DNA of 64,000 bases. It comes from Methylobacterium sp. SyP6R. GTDB taxonomy: Bacteria > Pseudomonadota > Alphaproteobacteria > Rhizobiales > Beijerinckiaceae. The notes beneath the pieces are model-generated. The model was not told the origin of the DNA. It made no database searches and saw only the letters and a program-made list of their open reading frames with translations. The translations under genes and the position numbers were made by a program. The stretch lies in the NCBI RefSeq assembly GCF_019216885.1, contig NZ_JAAQRC020000001.1, positions 4,250,001-4,314,000 of the forward strand, read 5' to 3'. Position 1 is the stretch's first letter. Every line of letters starts with the position of its first letter. Shown here piece after piece: positions 17,009 through 24,603 of the stretch.

Positions 17009-18709
17009 TCAATTTGATTGTTCCGTTGATTCCAGAGCTAAACTGAGTTGACGCCCCCTCGAAAAACGAGCCAGTAGCTGCTTAGTCATCGCGCTACGGA
17101 AAACTCTGTAGGCTGCCTCACCTCTATTCAGCATCATGAATTCATCGATTTGCTCCTTCACGGGAGCATAATGCTTTTCTACCGCGTCGAGGTCGAAGAT
17201 GGGGGTGCCTTCCTGTTCGCAGGTCAAGCTCAGCATATAAAGAATGTGAAATACGCCTTCAATTATCCATGATTCATCGTATGTTTTCTTCAATCTTGAA
17301 TTAATAGAAGCTATGGTACGTCTACGGTCGCCATCAACCATTTTGTAAATGCGCCACATAGCAATTATGTTTTCAGCCGACAGAATGGACTCGTCAAATA
17401 CCCAGGTATAGAATTCTCCAAATATGCGATTTGAAGCCGTTTTCGCTCGATCAGGTTCGCGGAGAACGTAGGCTAGAATGATCTGGCCAAGTTTGACGGC
17501 GTCAATGCGGGCCTCTGCTGGCTGATCAATATGCTGATCGTTCTTGCGCTCGTAGAAATAACCGTGTCCCAGGAGTGCATTTTCAATTCGTATCTGGATG
17601 GAGTCATTCGAACGGATGTCACGGCTCCTGATCGGCGTTTGGCTATTTGTTGCTTCAGCAACTTTATTAGTAAATGATCGGTCAGCAGTCTCAATTACTC
17701 TGAGTAGTAGCTTCACGTGTTGTATTCTAGATAAATCCGAGCGCGCGGCCTCGAAAAGAGCATGTGACGTTTGACCTCCGTTGACAATCTGGGGATTGGT
17801 CATTCTGACTTTTGGGCTCGCCGACCGGGGCTGGTATACCATACGGTCACACACAATCGTGATGCCGTTATTGAGATACCAGAACTGCCAATTTTCAGCA
17901 CTGAGCGCTGTAGTCAGAATTTTTCGATTTATTTCGTTTTGCTCGCCCAGATAGAGACGTATATTGTCTTCAAAAAGCGTATCATCAACCTCTTGGGGAA
18001 AATCTGGGTCGGCGATCATCCGGACTATTTCCTCACCTCTAACTGTTCCTATAAGTCCCTTAGCAGAACCATCGGTTCGACCGTAATACTGATCTTCGAC
18101 AATTCCTAAATCGTATTCACGATCTACTGTAACCCCCTTTGAGAGAAGTCGTGAAAACCAAATCAAATCATGCTGCACTAAGTATGCGTGCTGGTATGGA
18201 CGGAGAGCTTCTTCGAATCGCTTTGCATGAGGCTGCGTCAATCCAGTTGCGTTAATGCAAAGATGGATTTTTATCGTACAAACAGCCTCTTCAAGGGCAT
18301 ACCATATATCGTTGACCTTACTCCAAAGAAGCGGATTGCAGGTTCCCTCAAGAGTTTCATCTTTGCGAAGACAGCAATCAAGAAAGCTTTGTATTTTATC
18401 TATTTCATTGGACGGAAAGGAATTATTTACATTTTTAAAGTTTCCCACGTGCTTGAATTGAAATAAATGAATGACCTTGCGCTCTGCTCTGTCGTCTATA
18501 TAGACTGCATCGATACCTCTATCGTCACTGCCGTCAGTAATCGCGGATCTTATTTCGTCGTCATCAATTTTCAGTATTTTTGAAATTGCAAAATATTGAA
18601 AAGCATTTGCTTCGCTGCTGAGGTTGAGTGATCGCTGGAATGCCTGAATTCCAGTTCGCACTTGGCTCCAATCAAGAAGCGTCGGGTTTGGGTGTGTGGT
18701 GGTAGCCAT
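17009..18709 (-). CDS. AIPR family protein (abortive infection phage resistance)
   Basis: 566 residues from ATG 18,709 (TTG 18,742 gives a less likely longer form). Family motifs in order: FQYFAISKILKI near the start, IDAVYID and HLFQFKH (a D...Q-x-K nuclease-like pattern near 80-95), then FWYLNNGITIVCD, NPQIVNGGQTSHALFEA and ATNSQTPIRSRDIRSND. These are the core AIPR signature. AIPR proteins are linked to phage resistance by abortive infection and often to restriction-like loci; the mechanism is not settled. AT-rich, single gene, next to the tRNA-Thr at the island edge. No methylase or partner lies beside it. Confidence 0.88.
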   Translation of the reverse strand: MATTTHPNPTLLDWSQVRTGIQAFQRSLNLSSEANAFQYFAISKILKIDDDEIRSAITDGSDDRGIDAVYIDDRAERKVIHLFQFKHVGNFKNVNNSFPSNEIDKIQSFLDCCLRKDETLEGTCNPLLWSKVNDIWYALEEAVCTIKIHLCINATGLTQPHAKRFEEALRPYQHAYLVQHDLIWFSRLLSKGVTVDREYDLGIVEDQYYGRTDGSAKGLIGTVRGEEIVRMIADPDFPQEVDDTLFEDNIRLYLGEQNEINRKILTTALSAENWQFWYLNNGITIVCDRMVYQPRSASPKVRMTNPQIVNGGQTSHALFEAARSDLSRIQHVKLLLRVIETADRSFTNKVAEATNSQTPIRSRDIRSNDSIQIRIENALLGHGYFYERKNDQHIDQPAEARIDAVKLGQIILAYVLREPDRAKTASNRIFGEFYTWVFDESILSAENIIAMWRIYKMVDGDRRRTIASINSRLKKTYDESWIIEGVFHILYMLSLTCEQEGTPIFDLDAVEKHYAPVKEQIDEFMMLNRGEAAYRVFRSAMTKQLLARFSRGRQLSLALESTEQSN

Positions 18710-19119
18710 ACCGCATCTTATGCTTCCGATCTCATTCCGCAATCGTTGGCTCGGCCTTCAGAACACTTCCTAAGCGCGGTGTTCGGGTTTCGGCGGCTCC
18801 CGTTCCACATGTTAGGCTACAGCGCCCGAGTGTCGTTGTCCTTCGGCTGGCGTATGAAAGCGGTATGGCCGCCCATCGGGATGCCGGCGCGTACCTGCCC
18901 GAACTCGGTTCCCGGAGTCTCAACCGCGATGCAGCCGCGAATCTGTACCCGGGCGAAACCCGCGTCAGCGTCGAACTCAGAGGATCTGGGCAGGGGCGGA
19001 CGTATGCGTCAAACCGCCTTGCGGTGTCTGACAACAATGTCTGACAATCGGAAACGGCGACTCAGAGGCACTGCGAAAACACGTTAAAAAACAACAACTT
19101 ATTATGATAAGAGAGGTAG
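18710..19119. other. Island edge with remnant segment
   Basis: The minus strand between about 19,035 and 18,820 encodes a short open segment with FDADAGFARVQIRG, sharing its core with the 155-residue protein at 16,490. Otherwise no gene. AT-rich in the last 60 bases before the tRNA. Confidence 0.4.
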
Positions 19120-19195
19120 TGGTGCCGCAAGAGGGATTCGAACCCCCGACCCCCTCATTACGAATGAGGTGCTCTACCAGCTGAGCTATTGCGGC
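19120..19195 (-). tRNA. tRNA-Thr (anticodon CGT)
   Basis: 76 bases including an encoded CCA. On the minus strand it starts GCCGCAATAGCTCAGC; the anticodon stem CCTCA/TGAGG holds loop TTCGTAA, so the anticodon is CGT. The T arm is GGGGGTTCGAATCCC and the acceptor stem GCCGCAA/TTGCGGC is perfect. Its 3' end faces the accessory region at lower coordinates, consistent with use as an integration site. Confidence 0.96.
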
Positions 19196-19458
19196 GTCGA
19201 CCCGGCCGGCGGGGCCGGCGGTCAGTGGCGCCCTCATACCCGGGGGGCGGGGGCTTGGCAAGGCTCTCGGCAAGGCTCTCGGCAAGTCGGCGTCGAAAAA
19301 GCGCGGCGCGCCGGACGATCTGGGGGAAGGGCGGTGCAGAAGGCGAATGCAGGGCTCGGCACCGCCCTCCGGCGCCTGGGGCGCTTGACGGTGGGCTGCC
19401 GATTCCGGACCATGGGGCTGCCGCCTCCGACGAAATCCCCTCGCACGCTCCCCCCGGA

Positions 19459-19941
19459 ATGCCCCTGATCGCCCGCCTTCGCGCCTATGCCGCCGAGATG
19501 TTCGGCGCGCCCGCCTCGCCGCCCGACCCGGAGGCGGAGCAGCATCTTGCCGCCGTGACCCTGCTCGTCCATGTGGCGCGGGTCGACGGCACGCTCGCGG
19601 CGGTGGAGCGCGACCGGCTCGCCCGCCTGCTGCTCCATCGCTTCGCCCCCACCGAGGCGGGGGCGCGGGCGCTGATCGAGCGGGCGATCAGCTTCGACAA
19701 CGAGACCCGCGACGTGGCCGAGCTCGTCGAGATGATCGGCCGCGACGTGCCGGAGGAGGAACGGCGCGGTCTCCTCGGCCTCGCCTGGGCGGTCGCCGCC
19801 GCCGACGGGCAGGTGCACGAATTCGAGGACGACCTCGTCTGGCGCGTCGGCCAGCTCCTCGGCTTCGACGACGCCGCGATCACCGCCACACGGGCGGTCG
19901 CCCTGGCGGGGCTGCCGGCGCAGCAGGTGCCGGCCCGGTGA
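19459..19941 (+). CDS. TerB-like protein
   Basis: 160 residues from ATG 19,459. TerB-type helical repeats: HLAAVTLLVHVARVDGTLAA, ERDRLARLLLHRF, and in the second half LLGLAWAVAAADGQVHEFED. The acidic DG-containing turns are where TerB-like proteins bind metal. Such free-standing proteins in alphaproteobacteria have no proven role; the link to tellurite is by family name only. It is followed 7 bases later by the glutamine amidotransferase gene and probably heads a four-gene run. The long upstream open frame is rejected as lacking family-like sequence. Confidence 0.85.
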   Translation: MPLIARLRAYAAEMFGAPASPPDPEAEQHLAAVTLLVHVARVDGTLAAVERDRLARLLLHRFAPTEAGARALIERAISFDNETRDVAELVEMIGRDVPEEERRGLLGLAWAVAAADGQVHEFEDDLVWRVGQLLGFDDAAITATRAVALAGLPAQQVPAR

Positions 19942-19948
19942 TCCGTCG

Positions 19949-20704
19949 ATGGTGAGTCCCTTCGTGATGCCGCAGCCCGGGAACCGGCCCGTGCTGCTGG
20001 TCCTGCACCAGGAGCAATCCACGCCCGGCCGCCTCGGCCGGCTGCTCCTGGAGCGCGGCTATCCCCTCGACATCCGCCGCCCGCGCTTCGGCGATCCGCT
20101 GCCCGAGACGATGCGGGACCATGCCGGCGCGGTGATCTTCGGCGGCCCGATGAGCGCCAACGACCCCGACGCCTTCGTGCGCCAGGAGATCGACTGGATC
20201 GAGGTTCCCTTGCGCGAGGGGCGCCCCTTCCTCGGCCTGTGCCTCGGCGCGCAGATGCTGGCCAAGTGCCTCGGCGCCACGGTCTGCGCCCATCCGGAGG
20301 GGCGGGCCGAGATCGGCTATTATCCCCTGCTGCCGACAGAGGCGGGGCGCGACTTCGCGGGCGAGATCGGCCAGCCCTGGCCGTCCCACGTCTATCACTG
20401 GCACCGGGAGGGATTCACCTGCCCGGCCGGCGCCGACACGCTCGCCACCGGCGACGATTTCCCGACCCAGGCGATCCGGGTCGGGCCTTCGGCCTTCGGC
20501 CTCCAGTTCCACCCCGAGGTCACCCACGCGATGATCTGCCGCTGGACCGTGCGGGCCGCCGAGCGCCTGTGCCTGCCCGGGGCGCAGGACCGGGCGCGGC
20601 AGATCGAGGGGCGGTTCATGCATGACGACCGCGTGGTGGCCTGGCTCGACGCCTTCCTCGACCACTGGCTCGTCGGGATGGGGAGCCCGCAGGCTGCGTC
20701 ATGA
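19949..20704 (+). CDS. Class I glutamine amidotransferase
   Basis: 251 residues. The catalytic triad is visible: Cys98 in LGLCLGAQ, His188 and Glu190 in LQFHPEVT. This stand-alone GATase domain resembles the type annotated as GMP-synthase-like or glutamine amidotransferase of unknown acceptor. It would release ammonia from glutamine for a partner enzyme not seen here. ATG 19,949 is used; ATG 19,967 is an alternative. It overlaps the LrgA start by 4 bases, so translation is coupled. Confidence 0.88.
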   Translation: MVSPFVMPQPGNRPVLLVLHQEQSTPGRLGRLLLERGYPLDIRRPRFGDPLPETMRDHAGAVIFGGPMSANDPDAFVRQEIDWIEVPLREGRPFLGLCLGAQMLAKCLGATVCAHPEGRAEIGYYPLLPTEAGRDFAGEIGQPWPSHVYHWHREGFTCPAGADTLATGDDFPTQAIRVGPSAFGLQFHPEVTHAMICRWTVRAAERLCLPGAQDRARQIEGRFMHDDRVVAWLDAFLDHWLVGMGSPQAAS

Positions 20705-21072
20705 TCCTCAGCCTGACCCTGCTGCTGCTGTGCCAGCTCGCCGGCGAGATCCTGGCCCGCGCCTTCGCGCTGCCCGTCCCGGGCCCGGTCGTCGGCATGG
20801 CCCTGCTCCTCGCCGTGCTCGTCTTGCGCGACCGGCGGCCCGGCGGGCTGCCGGCGCCCCTGACCGACGGCACGCTGGAGCGCACCGGCAAGGGGCTTCT
20901 CGCCCATCTCTCGCTGCTGTTCGTCCCGGCGGGCGCCGGGGTGATCGGCCGGCTCGACGTCCTGGCCGCCCACGGCCTGGCGCTCGCCGTCTCGCTCGTG
21001 GTGTCGACCGCCGTCGCCCTCGTCGCCACGGTGCTGACTTTCTCCTACGTCGCGAAGCGGACCGGGCGATGA
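20701..21072 (+). CDS. lrgA: LrgA/CidA-type holin-like membrane protein
   Basis: 123 residues with four hydrophobic segments (LSLTLLLLCQLAGEILARAF; PVVGMALLLAVLVL; a third around LLFVPAGAGVIG; LALAVSLVVSTAVALVATVL). The pattern PGPVVGM and the LSLLFVPAGAGV block are typical of LrgA/CidA. Together with LrgB these proteins influence murein hydrolase activity and, in some bacteria, pyruvate or metabolite transport. It starts 4 bases inside the amidotransferase gene and overlaps LrgB (ATGA), so the three form an operon. Confidence 0.9.
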   Translation: MILSLTLLLLCQLAGEILARAFALPVPGPVVGMALLLAVLVLRDRRPGGLPAPLTDGTLERTGKGLLAHLSLLFVPAGAGVIGRLDVLAAHGLALAVSLVVSTAVALVATVLTFSYVAKRTGR

Positions 21073-21785
21073 GCGGGGACTTCGCCCTGTGGGTGTTCCT
21101 GTCGCGCACGCCGCTCCTGTGGCTCACCGTGACGCTCACGGCCTACGTCGTCGCCGACCGGGTCTCCGCCGCCACCGGGCGTCACCCCCTGGCGAACCCG
21201 GTGCTGCACGCGATCTGGATGGTCGGCCTGGTGCTGATCGTCACCCGCACGCCCTACTCGGTGTATTTCGAGGGCGCGCAGTTCGTGCACTTCCTGCTCG
21301 GACCTGCCACGGTGGCCCTGGCGATCCCGCTCTACGAGCACCGCAAGACCGTGACGCGCGTCCTGGTGCCGATGCTGGCCGCGCTGCTGGTCGGCTCCAC
21401 GGCGGCCCTCGTCACCGGCATCGGCACGGCGAAGCTCCTCGGCGTGCCGGATCAAATCCTGATCGCGCTGGCGCCGAAATCCGTCACCGCCAGCGTCGCC
21501 ATGGGCATCACCTCGGCGCTCGGCGGCGACCCGACGCTGACCGCCGTGCTGGTGATCCTCACCGGCATCCTCGGCGCCATCATGGTGACGCCGCTCCTCG
21601 ACCGCCTCGGCATCAAGGATTACCGCGCCCGCGGCTTCGCGGTGGGACTGGCCGCTCACGGCATCGGCACCGCCCGGGCCTTCCAGGTCAGCGAGGTCGC
21701 CGGCACCTTCGCGGGCATTGCCATGGGGCTCAACGCTTTCCTCACCGCGGTGCTGGTGCCGCTGGCGCTGGCGTTCCTGCGCTGA
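21069..21785 (+). CDS. lrgB: LrgB-type membrane protein
   Basis: 238 residues from ATG 21,069, overlapping the lrgA stop. Multiple membrane segments; the family signature is clear: ALAPKSVTASVAMGITSALG, then LTGILGAIMVTPLLDRLGI and AAHGIGTARAFQVSEVAGTF. Partner of LrgA in the cytoplasmic membrane. It is convergent with folC; a 17-bp stem-loop separates the two ends. Confidence 0.92.
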   Translation: MSGDFALWVFLSRTPLLWLTVTLTAYVVADRVSAATGRHPLANPVLHAIWMVGLVLIVTRTPYSVYFEGAQFVHFLLGPATVALAIPLYEHRKTVTRVLVPMLAALLVGSTAALVTGIGTAKLLGVPDQILIALAPKSVTASVAMGITSALGGDPTLTAVLVILTGILGAIMVTPLLDRLGIKDYRARGFAVGLAAHGIGTARAFQVSEVAGTFAGIAMGLNAFLTAVLVPLALAFLR

Positions 21786-21846
21786 GCAGATTTCGCAGAA
21801 GCGGCTGCCGGTTTTGCGGAAAAATCTGCGGCAAAACAAGGATCCA

Positions 21847-21884
21847 AGCGGACGAAGCGTTGGCAGGCCAACGCTTCGTCCGCT
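21847..21884. terminator. Perfect 17-bp stem-loop between lrgB and folC
   Basis: AGCGGACGAAGCGTTGG, loop CAGG, then CCAACGCTTCGTCCGCT. Perfectly paired, no T run, and it touches the folC stop codon. It probably ends transcription from both sides or protects the mRNA 3' ends. Confidence 0.6.
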
Positions 21885-23203
21885 CAGGCCTCCGGGGCCT
21901 CGGTTGCCGCCCGCAGCGCGCCGACGAGGTGGAGCGAGCCGGTGACGAGGAGCCAGCCGCCCCGATCGGCCGCGAGGCCGGCGGCCCGCGCCATGGCCAC
22001 GTCCGGCGCCGCCGCCGCCTCGGCCTCCAGCCCCTCGGCGACGGCCAGCGCCCGGAGCGCCGCGGCGGCGTGGCCGCGCCGCTCGGGCATCTCGGTGCAG
22101 ACGACCGCCTCCGCGTGCCGAGCGAGCACGGTGAGGAAGCCCGCCGCGTCCTTGTCGCCCGCCATCGCCACGAGCGCGATGCAGGGGCCGCAGAGATTGG
22201 GCGCGCGGGCGAGGTCGCGCAGGACCGCCGCGAGGTTGAACGGCACGTGGGCGCCGTCGAGCACCACCGGCACCGCGCCGCGGGCGGTCCGGATCCGCCG
22301 CCGCTCGAGCCGCCCCGGCAGGCGGGCGCCGTCGCGGGCCGCCGCGTCGAGGAGGCCGGCGTGCAAGGGCGTGCCGTCGCGCCCGCGCGCGCCGCTTGTG
22401 CCCAGATGGTCGAGGACGAGGCCGGCGAGCGCCGCGTTCTCCTCGTCGATCGAGGCCTCCGGCGGAATCGCCGGCCGCAGCACCGGACAATCGAGGGCGG
22501 CGGCACAGGCAGCCGCGACCGCCCCGGCCTCGTCGTCGGGGCCGAGCGTGGTGACGAGCGCCGCCCCGCGCTTGAGGATGCCGACCTTCTCGGCGGCGAT
22601 GGCCGCGCGGGTGTTCCCTAGGATCTCGGTGTGTTCGAGGGCGACGTTGGTGACGACCGCGACCTCGCTTTCCACGGCATTGGTCGAATCGAGGCGCCCG
22701 CCGAGACCGACCTCGATCACCGCCCAGTCGAGCCCGGCCTCGCCGAAGATGGTGAGCGCGGCGGCGGTCAGCACGTCGAACCAGGTCGCGTCCGCGCCCG
22801 CCGTACCGGCGCGGCGCGCGGCCTCGTGGGCATCGAGCGCGCGGGTCAGCGCGCGAGCGAGAATGGCCTCCGCCACCGGCCGGCCCTGGAGGCAGACCCG
22901 CTCGGTCACCGATTCGACGTGCGGCGAGGCGTAGCGCCCGACCCGCAGGCCCGCGCGCGTCAGCCCGGCCTCGATCAGGGCGCAGACCGAGCCCTTGCCC
23001 TTGGTGCCGCCGACATGGATCACCCGCAAGGAGGCCTGCGGCGCGTCGAGCCGGGCCAGCAGGTCGCGCATCGGATCGAGCCCGACCCGCATCCCGCCCC
23101 GCGGCCGTTTTTCCCAGTCGGTCAGGCGGTCGAGGCGGTCCAGGACGGCAGGCAGGGAAGAAGCGTCGGAACTTGAAGGCAAGGGCGAAGACATCGGCGT
23201 CAC
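21884..23203 (-). CDS. folC: Bifunctional dihydrofolate/folylpolyglutamate synthase
   Basis: 439 residues. FolC adds glutamate to dihydropteroate and folates, using ATP, in the cytoplasm. Evidence: P-loop GGTKGKGSV at about residues 65-73, RVGRYASPHVESVTERV, TWFDVLTAAALTIFGEAGLD, VIEVGLGGRLDSTNAVESEV and VAVVTNVALEHTEILGNT, the ordered motifs of Mur-ligase-type FolC. The C-terminal domain contains VVLDGAHVPFNLAAVLRDL. Start ATG 23,203 or 23,194. Divergent from the Lrp/AsnC gene, convergent with lrgB. Confidence 0.95.
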   Translation of the reverse strand: MTPMSSPLPSSSDASSLPAVLDRLDRLTDWEKRPRGGMRVGLDPMRDLLARLDAPQASLRVIHVGGTKGKGSVCALIEAGLTRAGLRVGRYASPHVESVTERVCLQGRPVAEAILARALTRALDAHEAARRAGTAGADATWFDVLTAAALTIFGEAGLDWAVIEVGLGGRLDSTNAVESEVAVVTNVALEHTEILGNTRAAIAAEKVGILKRGAALVTTLGPDDEAGAVAAACAAALDCPVLRPAIPPEASIDEENAALAGLVLDHLGTSGARGRDGTPLHAGLLDAAARDGARLPGRLERRRIRTARGAVPVVLDGAHVPFNLAAVLRDLARAPNLCGPCIALVAMAGDKDAAGFLTVLARHAEAVVCTEMPERRGHAAAALRALAVAEGLEAEAAAAPDVAMARAAGLAADRGGWLLVTGSLHLVGALRAATEAPEA

Positions 23204-23446
23204 GGGTCACCCGTCGGTCGGTGCGGGGAGGGTGCCCAGGCGAGCGGCAGCGACGTCCCGCGCTCCCCGGTGGTTGGACCACCTTGAACCTCGCCAGTCA
23301 CGCGGGACAGCCCCCCATAAGAGACGAGCCGGCGGCGGGCAACCGATGGCTCACCGACGATCCTTCGCCGTCGCGTCACCTTGTGCCGGCCCCGGCGGGC
23401 GGCTACTCACCGGGGCTCCCGCCCGCTGCCAGGATCGCACGCCGCC

Positions 23447-23929
23447 TTGCCCGCCCGCCTCGACGCCATCGACTGGGCGATCCTCCGGGAGCTGCAGGCC
23501 GACGGCTCCATCACCAACGTGGAACTGGCCCGCCGGGTCGGCCTGTCGGCACCGCCCTGCCTGCGCCGGGTCCGCGCGCTGGAGGAGGCCGGGATCATCC
23601 GCGGCTACCGCGCCCTCCTGGAGCCGAAGGCGCTCGGCTACGAGGTGGTCTGCTTCGCCATGGTGCAGCTCGCTGCGCAAGGCCAGGCGGACCTCGCCGC
23701 CTTCGCGGCGCAGATGCGCGACTGGCCGATGGTGCGGGAATGCTGGACGCTCTCGGGCGAGACCGACTTCCTGCTCAAATGCGTCGCGCCGAACCTCGGC
23801 GCCTTCCAGCAGCTCGTCGGCCATCTGACCGGCTTGCCCAACGTGCGCACGGTGCGCACCGCGCTCGCCCTCGACCAGATCAAGGACGAGCCGATCGCAC
23901 CTCTCGACGGGCCCGCGCCCGAGGCGTGA
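23447..23929 (+). CDS. Lrp/AsnC family transcriptional regulator
   Basis: About 160 residues. DNA-binding domain LDAIDWAILRELQADGSITN, VELARRVGLSAPPCLRRVRA, LEEAGIIRGYRALL, followed by the ligand (RAM) domain with VRECWTLSGETDFLLKCVAP and NVRTVRTALALDQIKDEP. These regulators usually sense amino acids. The start is uncertain: no ATG is available; TTG 23,447 gives the usual N-terminus, TTG 23,381 a longer one. No obvious target gene beside it. Confidence 0.85.
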   Translation: MPARLDAIDWAILRELQADGSITNVELARRVGLSAPPCLRRVRALEEAGIIRGYRALLEPKALGYEVVCFAMVQLAAQGQADLAAFAAQMRDWPMVRECWTLSGETDFLLKCVAPNLGAFQQLVGHLTGLPNVRTVRTALALDQIKDEPIAPLDGPAPEA

Positions 23930-24079
23930 CGACGCGGCCGCACCCCGCGCCTGCATACGATTTAACCGTGATAATCCGCCTCACGCGCCAGTCATGCCCA
24001 CGAATGAGGGTGTGGTGAACGCCGAATTATGCTGTGATCACCTTGTGAAGCGGCAATCCGCCTGGACAATGCCAATGCA

Positions 24080-24107
24080 TCGATGAAACCTGAAGTTGTT
24101 TCATCGA
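24080..24107. promoter_or_regulatory. Inverted repeat upstream of a hypothetical gene
   Basis: TCGATGAAAC, 8 bases, GTTTCATCGA: a perfect 10-bp inverted repeat about 75 bases before ATG 24,182. Candidate operator or leader hairpin. Confidence 0.4.
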
Positions 24108-24181
24108 CGTCAAGCCGCGATCGTGAGGTGTAATTCGACCGCCCCTACTCGAGACGATTGCCCGAAATCCGAGACAATAGG

Positions 24182-24562
24182 ATGACGATGCCCGACCGCC
24201 GCGAGCCTCATCGCCGAACGCCGCCATCGAGCCGGAATCCGGCTCAGGCCCGGGATGCTGCGCTGCGTGCGACGCCCGGTGCGTCCGCCCTGGACCCGGT
24301 AAGCCTGTTCGCCGTTCCGATCGGCCGGACGGCGAGCCCGCCCGGCGATCCCGTGCCGGTCACGCAGACGCTCTACCTCACGCCGGACCAAGGCTACGTG
24401 ATCCGGACCTGCCTGCATCTCGGGACGGATCCGGCCTACGAGGCCTGCGACGTGATGATCTATGCCGACGAGGCCGCCCTGCGCGAGGCCCTTTCGGCCG
24501 GCGGCGACGGCCTCGACCGGGCGTTGCTCGCCGCCGCGGGGCTGGATCGGGGAGGGGCGTGA
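24182..24562 (+). CDS. Hypothetical protein
   Basis: 126 residues from ATG 24,182 (ATG 24,188 also possible). The first 50 are Arg/Pro-rich and likely disordered; the rest reads QTLYLTPDQGYVIRTCLHLG and YEACDVMIYADEAALREALS, a compact alpha-beta domain. No known family. It lies between the Lrp gene and the exopolysaccharide cluster, convergent with the first glycosyltransferase. Confidence 0.55.
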   Translation: MTMPDRREPHRRTPPSSRNPAQARDAALRATPGASALDPVSLFAVPIGRTASPPGDPVPVTQTLYLTPDQGYVIRTCLHLGTDPAYEACDVMIYADEAALREALSAGGDGLDRALLAAAGLDRGGA

Positions 24563-24603
24563 GGCGCCGTCATTCCGCTCCCGGGCGCTCGGGCCGGCGC
24601 GCC

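Noticed and set aside
1..19119. Search for a second copy of the tRNA-Thr 3' end as the other attachment site
   Set aside because: None seen by eye inside the window; the other end is probably upstream of base 1.
20701..21785. LrgAB as a phage holin system of a prophage
   Set aside because: No phage genes nearby, GC and codon use match the chromosome, and the pair is common in bacterial cores.
21045..23282. 745-codon open frame antisense/offset to folC
   Set aside because: Arg/Gly-rich shadow caused by high GC; folC in the same region has clear motifs.
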